Assembly (NCBI RefSeq): GCF_002287075.1
Contig: NZ_NSKE01000007.1
Coordinates: 186,001-250,000 of the forward strand
Origin: Fodinibius salipaludis
GTDB taxonomy: Bacteria > Bacteroidota > Rhodothermia > Balneolales > Balneolaceae
Length of the DNA: 64,000 nt
Direction of reading: 5' to 3'
Part shown: one piece after another, positions 44,177 through 53,245 of the stretch
Position numbering within the stretch: position 1 is the first letter of the stretch
How the letters are laid out: each line of letters starts with the position of its first letter
Made by a program: the position numbers and the translations under genes
Notes under the pieces: model-generated
Databases searched by the model: none
What the model saw: the letters and a program-made list of their open reading frames with translations, nothing else
What the model was told of the DNA's origin: nothing

Positions 44177-47100
44177 GCTTTAGTAGTCTCTTCAATGATA
44201 ATTTCAACTTTAGCGTCATCAGGCAGCCCGCGCAAATTCTTCATTTGATCCAGTAACAGCTGTCGATAATCATTCGCCGTCACCTCATTTGCAGGTACGG
44301 ATAGGGTAATTTTCTTTGCCGGTTTGGGTTTTGGATCAGGGTCACCTCCTCCGGGTTCTGGTTCAGGCTCTGGCTCAGTAGCCATTTGTGCCAACAGCAT
44401 ATCCAGATCCGAAATATCACCGGGAGCAAGTCTCGTCTCCTTTTGAATTTCAGAAAGAGAATAGTGTGAATTGGTATCTGAAATACTGAATTCCAGATTT
44501 ATGGAATCGATAATTTTATTAGAGGCCTTTTTCTTAATCCTTTTGGTCTTCGCTATTTTCGACTCATTGTATTCAGCATACTCATTAAGTTCATCCAGCA
44601 CTTCATCAGCTTTTTTCAGAACCTCTTGATAGGCTACATTCATCTTCGAATTGGCCTCTTTCATCAGTTCATAGTATTGGTCTTTTATAGCAATCGCCTT
44701 CTGCTGAAGCTCCCCATATTGCTCGGCCAGATTATTGTTATAAATTTCTTTGAATGCCTGAATATCCTCTTCGAATAAGCCGATATCTACTTCAGCCTTA
44801 TTGAGCTCAATCTTCAGGTCGTCCACAAAGCGGTTCATTTCATTGGCCTTATTCAGATTGTTTTTAATAAACCGCTGGGTCTTCTGAATGGATTTTCGAA
44901 TCTCCCGAATTCGATCAGACTGCTCAATGAAATGCTTGGCTTTGTCAATATAGTTGTGTTCGGTCACCTGTCCGGTAAAGCTACCCAATTCACTTTTCAT
45001 GTCGGCAATCTTGGAGAAGCGTTGCTGGAAGTCAGCAGTTGACTGCTCCATACCCTGAATCTGTTGCGCAAAGCTTTGAGCCGTCTGAACCGTTGCTTGC
45101 ACAACCTGAAAATCATTTAGATTATAATCTACTCGTGGATCGTCTGGGTTTTTGATGTGCTCGTTGTATTTAACGTCCATTAACGTTTCAACAATCTGCT
45201 GTTTGGTGGCAGTATCCAGCGTTTCTGAGATCGCTTTGAAGGAAGCTTTTTTAAACTCACGAGAATTGCTAAATACCTTCAAAACTTCTTTATCGGTAGG
45301 ATCAAAGAACTCATTTCCACCATATTTAACCACCAGTTTACCTGCTTTCATCAACACCGCCAATGTGGTACTTACCGTACCAAAGGAATAACCGGTTGGG
45401 GCTTTTTTCAGCTCCTTCTCAATGTGGTCTCCATCCGTAAATTTGGTGTCAATTAGGCGGGTGATTTCTTCAACAACCTTCAGGCTTTCACCAATAAAGT
45501 TTCCTTTCTTATCAAAAAACTTGAAGTCATCCCCTGAAAAGAAACGGTGTAGCCGATCTTTGTGATTCTCTTTCAGAACTTTAGCTGCAGTTTCATCAGA
45601 AAGCTGATGATCCAGTCGCTTGGTAAATATATTTCCGATCAGCTTCTTCTGCGTTTTTGCAACAGTGGCTGTAAACTGGTCTTTATCCAAAATACTATCT
45701 GAAAAAAGATAGATAAGATGACCGTTTAAGTAGGCTTTTTCTAATTGCCTGTTGAGTTCCTTCTGTTTTTGGTCTTTAATCAGTTCAAACTCTCGCGCTA
45801 TTTGCCGTACTCTGTCATCGTTATCCGTCTTATACTTGTCAGCAATATATTCATGCTGCTGAACTTCCTGAATCAGTCGGTCTATCTCATCAAACAAGCT
45901 GATATCCGGTACCAGGTAGATGGTTCTCTTATCATCTTGAGACTTTAATTTTTGCTTCTCTACAAATTCCTCAAGCTTATCCTCATTAATATTATAGATA
46001 TTGTGCACCTCAATGCTCATATCAGAAGTGGAGGAGCCAAAAATATCATCATCCTGATCTGAAACAATACGAAAAGAATAGGTATCACTATTATCCTGAA
46101 CGGTTTGAACAGACTTCAGATGTGTATTCTTTTTCAAGAGCTGAATAACCTCCCTTTTCTTGCGATGCAGCTCAACAGGAAATTCATTTAGTTCTTCCAA
46201 CAGCTTCGTTTCAAGATCTGAGGTAATCTTATATACGTGATTATTTTCAATCAGTATTTTTTGATCATACAAAAGATCTAAAGCCTCATCTATATCTGGC
46301 TTCACATCATGATATTGACTGATATCAGACAGGTACATCTTGGTGATGTTACTGGCCGTGGCCTTCACCCGTTCAGACTCATTGATAAAATGGATCGCTT
46401 TAAGAAGTTTCTTCCCATCTATCTCTGATCCTTCGTTATGGAGTATCTTAGATGCATTATCATACTTATTCACTAATGCTGCATCAGGATTAGGCTGCGC
46501 TTCAGTCGTTAAGTGATACGAGGTCGCAAAATTGAATAAATCGGTATCCTTTAGCTGTTTCCTAAGTACATCGAAAGTGGTGATAATCATACCACGTGCT
46601 GCAACCTGTGTACTTGTAAGTGTCTTCGATTGAAACAAGAAATTTTGAAGCAGGTCAAACTGGTACCGGTGGAACGGATAGTAGGTTTTAAACTCCTCAA
46701 CATCCTCCGTCTTGGTGGGAAATGTTGATTCCAGATTGGTGTTCTCTGATACCAAGCCAATATTCTTGGTATAATAATTTTCCAATTCCGGCAAGGCCTC
46801 TTCTTGCTTTTCAAGTAACCGGCTCCGAATGATTTTATCCACCTCTGTACTTTCAAGCGGAATTTTTGTCTTAAAGCGATCGGTTACCTTGACAAGGTTC
46901 TGCTTGGATACATTGGAATTGTTGATAACATCATCCAGTTTTTCTTGGGCGATGGCAATCGTCCATACTTTTTGTGCAATACCGGAAAGAGCTTCACTTA
47001 CCCCTTCAAGATCATCCAGCTTAATTTTATCCTGAGCGATCGCTTCACTGGCCTCATCAAAAATAAATACAATCTTCGTATCAGGATATTTTTCCAGATA

Positions 47101-47814
47101 ACGTTCTAGCTTTTCCTTTAGTTTGGAGGGTGAAAAAGACTCGATCTCATCTTCCAGAAACTCCCTTGTTTTATTGTACTCTTCCTCCGTGAACTTCCAA
47201 CCAATAAGTGCACGGCCAACCGCAGCAGGCACTTTCATGGAGCTTTTCTTTATTTCGCTCCATTCTTTACCCTCATTTTCTTTTATACGCTCTTTAAACT
47301 CATCCAATTCGTCATCTAGAAACAGCTCAAACTCAAAAATACCGTATAAGTTATCGAGGAAACCAAGACTTCTTAAAAAGTTTCTGAACAACATGTAATG
47401 CAATCCATGCTGTCCGCTCTGTTTGGCCACATCAAGCATCACCAATAGTGTGTCGTAAGCTTCCAGTTTTCCTATCTCATTCTTTAGAAGTTCTTCACCC
47501 TTTACTCCTGAAAGTCTTGGCTTGAATCGGTCTCTGGCAGGAGTCCCATTAATCGTTGGATTCTCAAGCAAATAACCCAACATTTTTCCAAAATACGACT
47601 TACCAGAGCCATAGAATCCCGAGATCCAAACTCCAGTCTCTTTAATGTTAGAGGTGTATAGGCTTATGAACTTCTGAAAATGATCTGCGATGTTATCAGT
47701 GACAATGTAAGATTCAATTTCTTTTTGAATCTCTAATTCTGATCGATCCTCAAGATCAATCACATTCTTGATGTCCTCTGAAAAATCGAGTTTTAAAATG
47801 TCTTGAATACTCAT
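44173..47814 (-). CDS. brxC: BREX type 1 ATPase BrxC
   Basis: A 1213-residue P-loop protein of the BrxC/PglY group. Walker A is GFYGSGKSYFGKML near residue 65, and the Walker B-like region is VFIFDEASEAIA. The C-terminal 400 residues hold long coiled coils and a proline/glutamate/glycine-rich linker before a final small domain (ITLSVPANEVTANDYRQLL). BrxC is required for both methylation and defence. It is 5 bp downstream of brxB and overlaps pglX by 4 bp. Confidence 0.95.
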   Translation of the reverse strand: MSIQDILKLDFSEDIKNVIDLEDRSELEIQKEIESYIVTDNIADHFQKFISLYTSNIKETGVWISGFYGSGKSYFGKMLGYLLENPTINGTPARDRFKPRLSGVKGEELLKNEIGKLEAYDTLLVMLDVAKQSGQHGLHYMLFRNFLRSLGFLDNLYGIFEFELFLDDELDEFKERIKENEGKEWSEIKKSSMKVPAAVGRALIGWKFTEEEYNKTREFLEDEIESFSPSKLKEKLERYLEKYPDTKIVFIFDEASEAIAQDKIKLDDLEGVSEALSGIAQKVWTIAIAQEKLDDVINNSNVSKQNLVKVTDRFKTKIPLESTEVDKIIRSRLLEKQEEALPELENYYTKNIGLVSENTNLESTFPTKTEDVEEFKTYYPFHRYQFDLLQNFLFQSKTLTSTQVAARGMIITTFDVLRKQLKDTDLFNFATSYHLTTEAQPNPDAALVNKYDNASKILHNEGSEIDGKKLLKAIHFINESERVKATASNITKMYLSDISQYHDVKPDIDEALDLLYDQKILIENNHVYKITSDLETKLLEELNEFPVELHRKKREVIQLLKKNTHLKSVQTVQDNSDTYSFRIVSDQDDDIFGSSTSDMSIEVHNIYNINEDKLEEFVEKQKLKSQDDKRTIYLVPDISLFDEIDRLIQEVQQHEYIADKYKTDNDDRVRQIAREFELIKDQKQKELNRQLEKAYLNGHLIYLFSDSILDKDQFTATVAKTQKKLIGNIFTKRLDHQLSDETAAKVLKENHKDRLHRFFSGDDFKFFDKKGNFIGESLKVVEEITRLIDTKFTDGDHIEKELKKAPTGYSFGTVSTTLAVLMKAGKLVVKYGGNEFFDPTDKEVLKVFSNSREFKKASFKAISETLDTATKQQIVETLMDVKYNEHIKNPDDPRVDYNLNDFQVVQATVQTAQSFAQQIQGMEQSTADFQQRFSKIADMKSELGSFTGQVTEHNYIDKAKHFIEQSDRIREIRKSIQKTQRFIKNNLNKANEMNRFVDDLKIELNKAEVDIGLFEEDIQAFKEIYNNNLAEQYGELQQKAIAIKDQYYELMKEANSKMNVAYQEVLKKADEVLDELNEYAEYNESKIAKTKRIKKKASNKIIDSINLEFSISDTNSHYSLSEIQKETRLAPGDISDLDMLLAQMATEPEPEPEPGGGDPDPKPKPAKKITLSVPANEVTANDYRQLLLDQMKNLRGLPDDAKVEIIIEETTKA

Positions 47815-47819
47815 ATAAA

Positions 47820-48374
47820 TTATTTAACCAATTTGCAGCGATACTTAGATGCTGGTTTAAATCCTAAATATTTTATTTGTCCATCCGGTTGAATATCTGC
47901 GGGATAAAACACTACTAATGGAATCCCAAATTTCATAACCTCCGGGTTTTCCACTATGTGGATGTTTTCAATTTCAGTCCCAAACAGCGCCCCGGTGTGA
48001 ATTAAAAAAGGTAGTTTTTCTTCGTTAATTGCCTTCTTAATTTTTCCGATGATCAAGGATTCCAATTTCTCCTCGTCATCTGAATCTCGAAATATGTTTT
48101 CCGGCTCTGTTTGATAACCTTTGTAGTAGTCTTTGAAATCTTCCCAGCCGATACTATCAATAAATTCTACAAGAGCCTCTCTAACATCTATAAATTCGGC
48201 ATTGGGATATTTCTCCTTAGCCTTTTCAATATATTTTAGCTCATCTTTTGGTGGATAAACAAACAGAATGCTATTACCGCCATTCGCTTCAATACGAATG
48301 TTATCCCGATTTTCCTCCGCCAGGGCCACCGCAAGATTCTGGAATTTTTCCTGATGATCAGTTTCAAAGTTCAT
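47820..48374 (-). CDS. brxB: BREX type 1 BrxB (DUF1788)
   Basis: A 184-residue DUF1788 protein. Recognisable segments are ILFVYPPKDELKYIEKAKEKYPNAEFIDVRE, LPFLIHTGALFGTEIENIHIVE and the C-terminal PLVVFYPADIQPDGQIKYLGF. Its biochemical role is not established but it is required in BREX type 1. It overlaps brxA by 11 bp and is followed by brxC after 5 bp, giving the canonical order A-B-C. Confidence 0.95.
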   Translation of the reverse strand: MNFETDHQEKFQNLAVALAEENRDNIRIEANGGNSILFVYPPKDELKYIEKAKEKYPNAEFIDVREALVEFIDSIGWEDFKDYYKGYQTEPENIFRDSDDEEKLESLIIGKIKKAINEEKLPFLIHTGALFGTEIENIHIVENPEVMKFGIPLVVFYPADIQPDGQIKYLGFKPASKYRCKLVK

Positions 48375-49101
48375 TTACATACTCCTTGATTAAAAGTTTT
48401 GGCTCAACTGTGAATCTATCACCCGAATAATGCCAATCAAGATTATTTCTTATTTCGTCCTGCTTCATAAGGAAGAGGTACTTTTCCTCAGAGACCATCA
48501 ACAATGAGAAAAACTTTGATGCAAAAACATCGGAGGTATCATCAAAAGCTTCCAACCAATAGTGATAAAAAACTAAAAAATCTGCTCCATTATAAACGCC
48601 TTTAAACCTTTTCTTCCTTTTCCCTTCTAAGTAGTCTAGCTTCTTTAAAATGGTCAGGAATTTTCTACTGACGGTATCAATCGTTTCGCGACTCCAATCA
48701 ACAGCGATTTCAAAATTGTTTATTTTTTCATCCAAAAAAGCAATTACATCATGTTTAGTAATGGTAACCCTTCCACTGCTGAGAATATTTAAAAAGCAAT
48801 CATCAAACAAAATTTGGAATAACCTATCAACTGCATAGAACTGCAATGTCATTATTCGAAGCTTGGCATTTATAGATAGGTTCTCAGATGCCATAGCTTG
48901 CTTAAACAGAAGCCCCGACTCTGGTGACTCATAATTAAGAAAGGTCTCTTCAATAGCTTTGATGTATCTTTTCTTAGAAGCTTGTGTACGCTCATCAAGC
49001 TGTAGCTCACTATTGCCGATCATCATAGGGATAGCATCAAAATCCTTATAACCTCCCAGAATATTAATATTACTCTTTATTGATTTCGCGTTTTTGCTCA
49101 T
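48364..49101 (-). CDS. brxA: BREX type 1 BrxA (DUF1819)
   Basis: A 245-residue DUF1819 protein, largely helical, of the NusB-like DNA-binding fold described for BrxA. It starts SKNAKSIKSNINILGGYKDFD and ends with HYSGDRFTVEPKLLIKEY, both usual for the family. It is the first gene of the BREX operon, whose promoter should lie in 49102-49254. It overlaps brxB by 11 bp. Confidence 0.93.
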   Translation of the reverse strand: MSKNAKSIKSNINILGGYKDFDAIPMMIGNSELQLDERTQASKKRYIKAIEETFLNYESPESGLLFKQAMASENLSINAKLRIMTLQFYAVDRLFQILFDDCFLNILSSGRVTITKHDVIAFLDEKINNFEIAVDWSRETIDTVSRKFLTILKKLDYLEGKRKKRFKGVYNGADFLVFYHYWLEAFDDTSDVFASKFFSLLMVSEEKYLFLMKQDEIRNNLDWHYSGDRFTVEPKLLIKEYVNEL

Positions 49102-49254
49102 GAACAGCGACTATATTACGACTTATTTACTCTTACACTTCAGCCAACGATATCAATAAAACCACGCAATTAAAAATGATATCAGCAACTTTAAAGCTGG
49201 ATAGAACATTGAAAATATCAACTTATGGACTAAACAATTTTAGAAAAAAAAGGA

Positions 49255-50226
49255 CTATGAATACTTACTGAAAAAGTCGCTTTCATTTAAGTATTGATAC
49301 TCTGCATTAGACAAAAACCATGGAGTCTCAATAGCATTAATATTTAAATTAATCTTCATTTCTTCTTCAGGTATCTCTTTTAAATATTTTTTAAACCTGC
49401 TATAAGCATTGCGTACCTCTTTATCATTTGTAAGTGATATTTTTATATCATTTCCGTCTAAGGTTCTGCCAATTACTTTATCATTCAAAAACTGATAATC
49501 TAGAATAGAAAAACTCTTAAGATGAGGAAATTGGTTGCTTTTAGCCTCTAACTTTCTAACATCCAGAACTGGAAGACAGACTACAAATAATGCCTCATCA
49601 ATTATATCAAAATCGAGAATTGACCTAATTACTTCCCCTCTCTCACCACTTTCGACAACCAACAGTTCATTTTTAAGATTAGTAATAGATTCCTTGGCTT
49701 TAACAATCTTTTTCTGTTGTTGTTTATGCCATTCCCTCCCCCGAAACAACCGATTTAAAATATTTATACAGTACTTAATATTTCTATGTGTACCTCCACT
49801 AGGCCCTGAAAATGAATTTTGTTTAGGATGTGCCTTCATATCACGAAGACCTGCTGACCTTTCCAATTTTTTCTTTAAGTCCCTCAGATAATCTTCATCA
49901 CAAATATCATCTATAATAAGAGATAATCTTCTATACCACCTTTCCCCATTCTCCTTTCTTCTGTATATAGGAATATTTAACTGCTTAGCCTTTAGCTTTA
50001 TCCCCATTTCAATTGTAAAAAGCATTTTGTTAAATGCTTCGTCAAACATTGGCCAGTAATAGTATGCATGAGCCATCAAATACTCGACAGTTTCATATGC
50101 TTTTATTACATCCTCTGGTACTTGGTCATGGAAATAGCCAGTAATTACTAGTTTTTTAGCATAATCCTCATTGTTATTTATTTGGTGCATTTCCCATCTC
50201 GAATCCGGCTCGTAAAATCTTTTCAT
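49255..50226 (-). CDS. Hypothetical protein upstream of the BREX operon
   Basis: A 323-residue protein I do not recognise. The first 170 residues are helical and rich in aromatics (VEYLMAHAYYYWPMFDEAFNKMLF), with a conserved-looking GLRDMKAHPKQNSFSGPSGG loop. Residues 200-290 look strand-rich (FDIIDEALFVVCLPVLDV). No signal or membrane segment is seen. It is on the same strand as BREX, 153 bp upstream of brxA, so it may be a BREX-associated regulator or an independent gene. Codon use is as A+T-rich as the rest of the cargo. Confidence 0.65.
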   Translation of the reverse strand: MKRFYEPDSRWEMHQINNNEDYAKKLVITGYFHDQVPEDVIKAYETVEYLMAHAYYYWPMFDEAFNKMLFTIEMGIKLKAKQLNIPIYRRKENGERWYRRLSLIIDDICDEDYLRDLKKKLERSAGLRDMKAHPKQNSFSGPSGGTHRNIKYCINILNRLFRGREWHKQQQKKIVKAKESITNLKNELLVVESGERGEVIRSILDFDIIDEALFVVCLPVLDVRKLEAKSNQFPHLKSFSILDYQFLNDKVIGRTLDGNDIKISLTNDKEVRNAYSRFKKYLKEIPEEEMKINLNINAIETPWFLSNAEYQYLNESDFFSKYS

Positions 50227-50418
50227 TTCTTAGAATTTCTATGAAAAATTTGCATACCCAAAAAATGCAGTCTATTTCTAACTTCTGATATGACAACGTA
50301 ATAAGAATTAATCCAAAGTGTTATTAAGACAAATAAATATATTCCAATTGTTATACATAAAAATTAATTAGATTTACTATTCAGTGGTATCCCAATTTCA
50401 TAACTAAAGATTCATCAA

Positions 50419-50655
50419 ATGAGCTTAACCAACCTACCTGATCCTAAATTTAAACAAGGCCAAACTATAACAAACGGAGAGAAAACGATCACCATTGATT
50501 TCATCGAGTATGACTTTGAAAGAGAGGAATATTATTACTATCCGATGAAATATCGGTTTTCCCAAACCATTTATGAATCTGATGCTGAACTCACGGATCC
50601 ACCCAAGCCCCATTCGCTAGAAACGTTTGATATATTGTTTGGTGAGGATGAATAA
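50419..50655 (+). CDS. Hypothetical 78-residue acidic protein
   Basis: A small acidic protein (MSLTNLPDPKFKQGQTI...) with two predicted strand pairs (KTITIDFIEYDFEREEYYYYPMKYRF) and a C-terminal ETFDILFGEDE. Its length and strand content superficially recall small modulators or beta-grasp-like proteins, but there is no terminal Gly-Gly and no family match I can name. It is divergent from the 49255-50226 gene and borders the repeat cluster that follows. Confidence 0.55.
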   Translation: MSLTNLPDPKFKQGQTITNGEKTITIDFIEYDFEREEYYYYPMKYRFSQTIYESDAELTDPPKPHSLETFDILFGEDE

Positions 50656-51147
50656 CGCAGTAACGTAAAAACGCATAGACGCATTAACGCAGCTTCATAA
50701 AAAGCACAATCCGAAGCATTAAACATTTGCTTGTGTGAACGAGTATTGCCTCAAAACACATTAACACATATCCGGTAGGTTAAATATTATGTACATATTG
50801 AAGTAGTGCAACGGCCTTTTTAGAAAACGTTAAACATTTGGATCCCCGGTTATATAAAAGTCTGTTCTTTTAGTCCTCTGCTTTAAATGTTGTACCACAT
50901 TAACATAAAACCATCTATATGTTTTTATGGTTTTCACCTCTTTATTGGTCTGACATATAGATGAAATGTTTAACAAACGGCCGAATTATCAGATTTTTGA
51001 TAAAGTTTTATTAAAAGTATGATCTTTAAAACTATCATTTTCCTGTTTTTTGATGCTTTGCACAAAGAAACAGGCGTTTTTATCTGAATGTTTAACAAAA
51101 AGCGTTAAACATTCAGGTTTTGTATAACAGAGTTTTTGTTAAACAAA
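50656..51147. repeat. Iteron-like repeat cluster, candidate replication origin
   Basis: About 490 gene-free bp contain GTTAAACATT-type repeats in both directions: 50719-50729, 50779-50788 (variant), 50829-50840, 50964-50974, 51084-51096 and 51104-51116, with GTTAAACAAAT forms at 51138 and 51547. The pair at 51084/51104 is a perfect 13-bp inverted repeat. The left end (50655-50694) carries several ACGCA(T/G) units. The cluster lies beside the Rep-like gene, so origin or rep-operator function is likely. Confidence 0.6.
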
Positions 51148-51513
51148 TTACCTTTTTTGGAAGAATTGTTTGACGAATTTTCCTACGGCATCCCCGGTTA
51201 ACAGTACCCTTTTCTTGCTAACAAGGTCTTTCAATCGTGGATTTGACATACTTTTTAGCTCGGAATCCCGCCAATTTTCTGTTTTTCCGTTTAATGCGTT
51301 ATACGATTGAAGGTAGAAGCCATTATCTGTTTTTTGTATGGAATGGTTCGGCAACTGAGTGAAAAGATCAATCAGTTCGGTTAACAATTTACTGTTTTTC
51401 TGGGTCCTACGGTATCTCATCCGGCAACGGTCACTACAGTACTTCGCATCAATGCGTTTATCTGAGATATCTATGCCGCAGGAAAGGCAGCAATGTTCAG
51501 ACTTGTTAGGCAT
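51148..51513 (-). CDS. Small zinc-finger-like protein of the replication module
   Basis: 121 residues starting MPNKSEHCCLSCG. Four cysteines (CLSCG near residues 9-12 and KYCSDRCR near 24-28) form a treble-clef or zinc-ribbon knuckle. The remainder is basic and helical (RYRRTQKNSKLLTELI, KDLVSKKRVLL). The longer start at 51555 overlaps one of the GTTAAACAAAT repeats and adds 14 hydrophobic residues unlike the rest, so I prefer 51513. It may bind the adjacent repeats, but no function is established. Confidence 0.65.
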   Translation of the reverse strand: MPNKSEHCCLSCGIDISDKRIDAKYCSDRCRMRYRRTQKNSKLLTELIDLFTQLPNHSIQKTDNGFYLQSYNALNGKTENWRDSELKSMSNPRLKDLVSKKRVLLTGDAVGKFVKQFFQKR

Positions 51514-51582
51514 AAAAAAGAAAATTGAGGTTGTTATATCGAAAAGGTTAAACAAATGGGTGTTTTCAGATTTTCACCCAAA

Positions 51583-51876
51583 TCATCGATATGCTTTGAT
51601 CATATTTTTACGCAAAAACTCTTCAATCCCTTCTCGGGGATACAAAATTTTTCGTCCTTCCTGGAAGTAGGAGATTTTCCCTTCATCCCGGTAATTTTGA
51701 ATCGTTCGTCTGGAAACGTTTAGCATTTCCATGACTTCTTCAGTCGAAAGCCAGTCCTTCTGAAAACTATTCTGATACTTGGGTAGCTCTTCTTTAACGG
51801 CTTCTTTAATTGCCTGAGTAAGTACGTCTAGCAGTTCATCATTCAAAGTTATTTGTATAGCATTTTTCATAAACAC
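51583..51876 (-). CDS. Helix-turn-helix excisionase/AlpA-like protein
   Basis: A 97-residue protein with the same two-part layout as the 28388 gene: an N-terminal helix (DVLTQAIKEAVKEELPKYQ) and a MerR/excisionase-type domain, DWLSTEEVMEMLNVSRRTIQNYRDEGKISYFQEGRKILYP. Likely roles are excision directionality or control of the replication module. It lies between the zinc-finger gene and the Rep-like gene on the same strand. Three small HTH proteins in one element suggest separate control of excision, replication and cargo. Confidence 0.85.
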   Translation of the reverse strand: MFMKNAIQITLNDELLDVLTQAIKEAVKEELPKYQNSFQKDWLSTEEVMEMLNVSRRTIQNYRDEGKISYFQEGRKILYPREGIEEFLRKNMIKAYR

Positions 51877-51929
51877 GAGGATTTAAAAGTTAAGCAGTTG
51901 TCATTGTTGTAGGTTTGTAATAATAAATT

Positions 51930-52796
51930 CTACATGTCAGAAGCTTTTAGCTTCCATAATGGTCGGTCCCTATCGTCTTTCATTTTAGGTACCATCTCAA
52001 AATAATCTGTTGTCATGCCGGGTGTTTCTCCAACCTTATTTGTCATCTCTTCAAATGTAAAGATGCCTTCAGGTTTGCGTTGTAAATCATTTCTTATGTA
52101 TTGGGGTATACTAAAAAACATTTCAGGGTTATCTCTGTGCCATGGGATCGTTTTGTAATACTCAGCCTCTGATCTATTGAAAATGGCTCTACAAATTTGA
52201 TCAGCTGAAAAGTCATTTAAGGCAGATTTGACTTTTTCTATATCTCTGTTGTTGTCAATGTTCATCTTCCTTTCAAATACAGTATTCCAGGTCTCGATTA
52301 TTTCAACAATATTATCAGACAAACCGCTACTATTAGTAGTATTTCTTTTTATTTCTTTAATAGGTTTCTTTTGTGGGTTTAATTTTTGAACCTCTGAACG
52401 GTGTAATTTTTGAACCTTTTGGGGTGTAATTTTTAAACCCCCGCCCGGTTCTAAGTTTGTGGGGCCTACCTTCATGATTTTCTGTTTTTGTGGTTTGGCG
52501 TCAATGTGGTTTGACACATTAATGCTATACTGATAGGGAGTAGAAGAAATGTTTTTATGTATAACTTTTTTCTTTACAAGTCTTCTCAATGAATCAATAA
52601 CTGTCTTTTTTGCTAGACCGGTTAGATCCATTATCTGTGAAAGAGCTATACCATCTGTCTTCTTATGGAAGCCAAAGGTTTTTCGGCATATAGCAATTGC
52701 TACTTTTAGTTCACCTCCCCGTAGCTCTGCCATAAGATCTTCTATGATAAAGTTTGGAACCTTGGTATATGGTATTTCTTTTGGTAATCCTGCCAT
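51930..52796 (-). CDS. Replication initiator-like protein (phage Rep/O-type winged helix)
   Basis: A 288-residue protein. The first 100 residues match the N-terminal winged-helix domain of phage replication proteins: YTKVPNFIIEDLMAELRGGELKVAIAICRKTFGFHKKTDGIALSQI, then TGLAKKTVIDSLRRLVKKKVI. A variable linker with tandem QKVQKL-like segments follows, then a helical C-terminal domain ending FFSIPQYIRNDLQRKPEGIF, which in relatives contacts the host helicase machinery. It should bind the element's origin, probably the GTTAAACATT cluster at 50656-51147. It is 7 bp upstream on the same strand from the 85-residue HTH gene stop. Confidence 0.8.
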   Translation of the reverse strand: MAGLPKEIPYTKVPNFIIEDLMAELRGGELKVAIAICRKTFGFHKKTDGIALSQIMDLTGLAKKTVIDSLRRLVKKKVIHKNISSTPYQYSINVSNHIDAKPQKQKIMKVGPTNLEPGGGLKITPQKVQKLHRSEVQKLNPQKKPIKEIKRNTTNSSGLSDNIVEIIETWNTVFERKMNIDNNRDIEKVKSALNDFSADQICRAIFNRSEAEYYKTIPWHRDNPEMFFSIPQYIRNDLQRKPEGIFTFEEMTNKVGETPGMTTDYFEMVPKMKDDRDRPLWKLKASDM

Positions 52797-52803
52797 AGTC
52801 GTA

Positions 52804-53061
52804 TTAACTCAGATGGAAAATGCGTTCGATTACCTTTCTCTCGAAATATTTTCGGCGGCTTCCTCCGAACTGAATAGACGGAATAAAGCGGGGATGCTCT
52901 TCGTCCAAGTTAGATCGGTTTAGAATGGTTCGATAATTAAGCCCGGTAAGATCCTCAACTTCCCGGGCTGTTATATATTTCTTCTCATTAATGCGATGCT
53001 TGTTTGAGTTGAGGAGAAGATCTAACTTTTTCTCGATTCTGTTTAACGTTTCGTCACTCAT
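52804..53061 (-). CDS. Small helix-turn-helix protein
   Basis: An 85-residue protein with a short N-terminal helix (ETLNRIEKKLDLLLNS) followed by an excisionase-like helix-turn-helix, KYITAREVEDLTGLNYRTILNRSNL, and a basic wing FGGSRRKYFERKVIERIF. It starts the rep transcription unit, with 7 bp to the Rep-like gene. It is likely an excision or replication control protein; which one is not clear from the sequence. Confidence 0.78.
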   Translation of the reverse strand: MSDETLNRIEKKLDLLLNSNKHRINEKKYITAREVEDLTGLNYRTILNRSNLDEEHPRFIPSIQFGGSRRKYFERKVIERIFHLS

Positions 53062-53245
53062 GGGTAAAGGGATTAATTAGTGATTTATTTTCATCCCTAA
53101 TTTATCCCCTAAGTAGTTGAGCAGCAAAGATTTACGCATATTAAGCCTTTACCCATTGTATAGAATATTCCACTATTGCTATAGATTCTTCTTTTTATCA
53201 ATAGAAAGGATTTAATATTCTACAGAAATGCTATAGAAATAATTA

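Noticed and set aside
42821-47035. Plus-strand frames of 60-90 codons inside pglX and brxC
   Set aside because: They are antisense shadows of long well-supported genes, with no ribosome site or recognisable product.
50419-50655. The 78-residue protein as a ubiquitin-like partner of the E2-E1-JAB protein
   Set aside because: It is 17 kb away on the far side of BREX, has no terminal Gly-Gly and no clear beta-grasp pattern.
50881-50960. Small gene in the repeat-rich gap (ATATAG/CTATAT hairpin region)
   Set aside because: No frame of useful length with coding character; the dyads are better read as part of the origin-like region.
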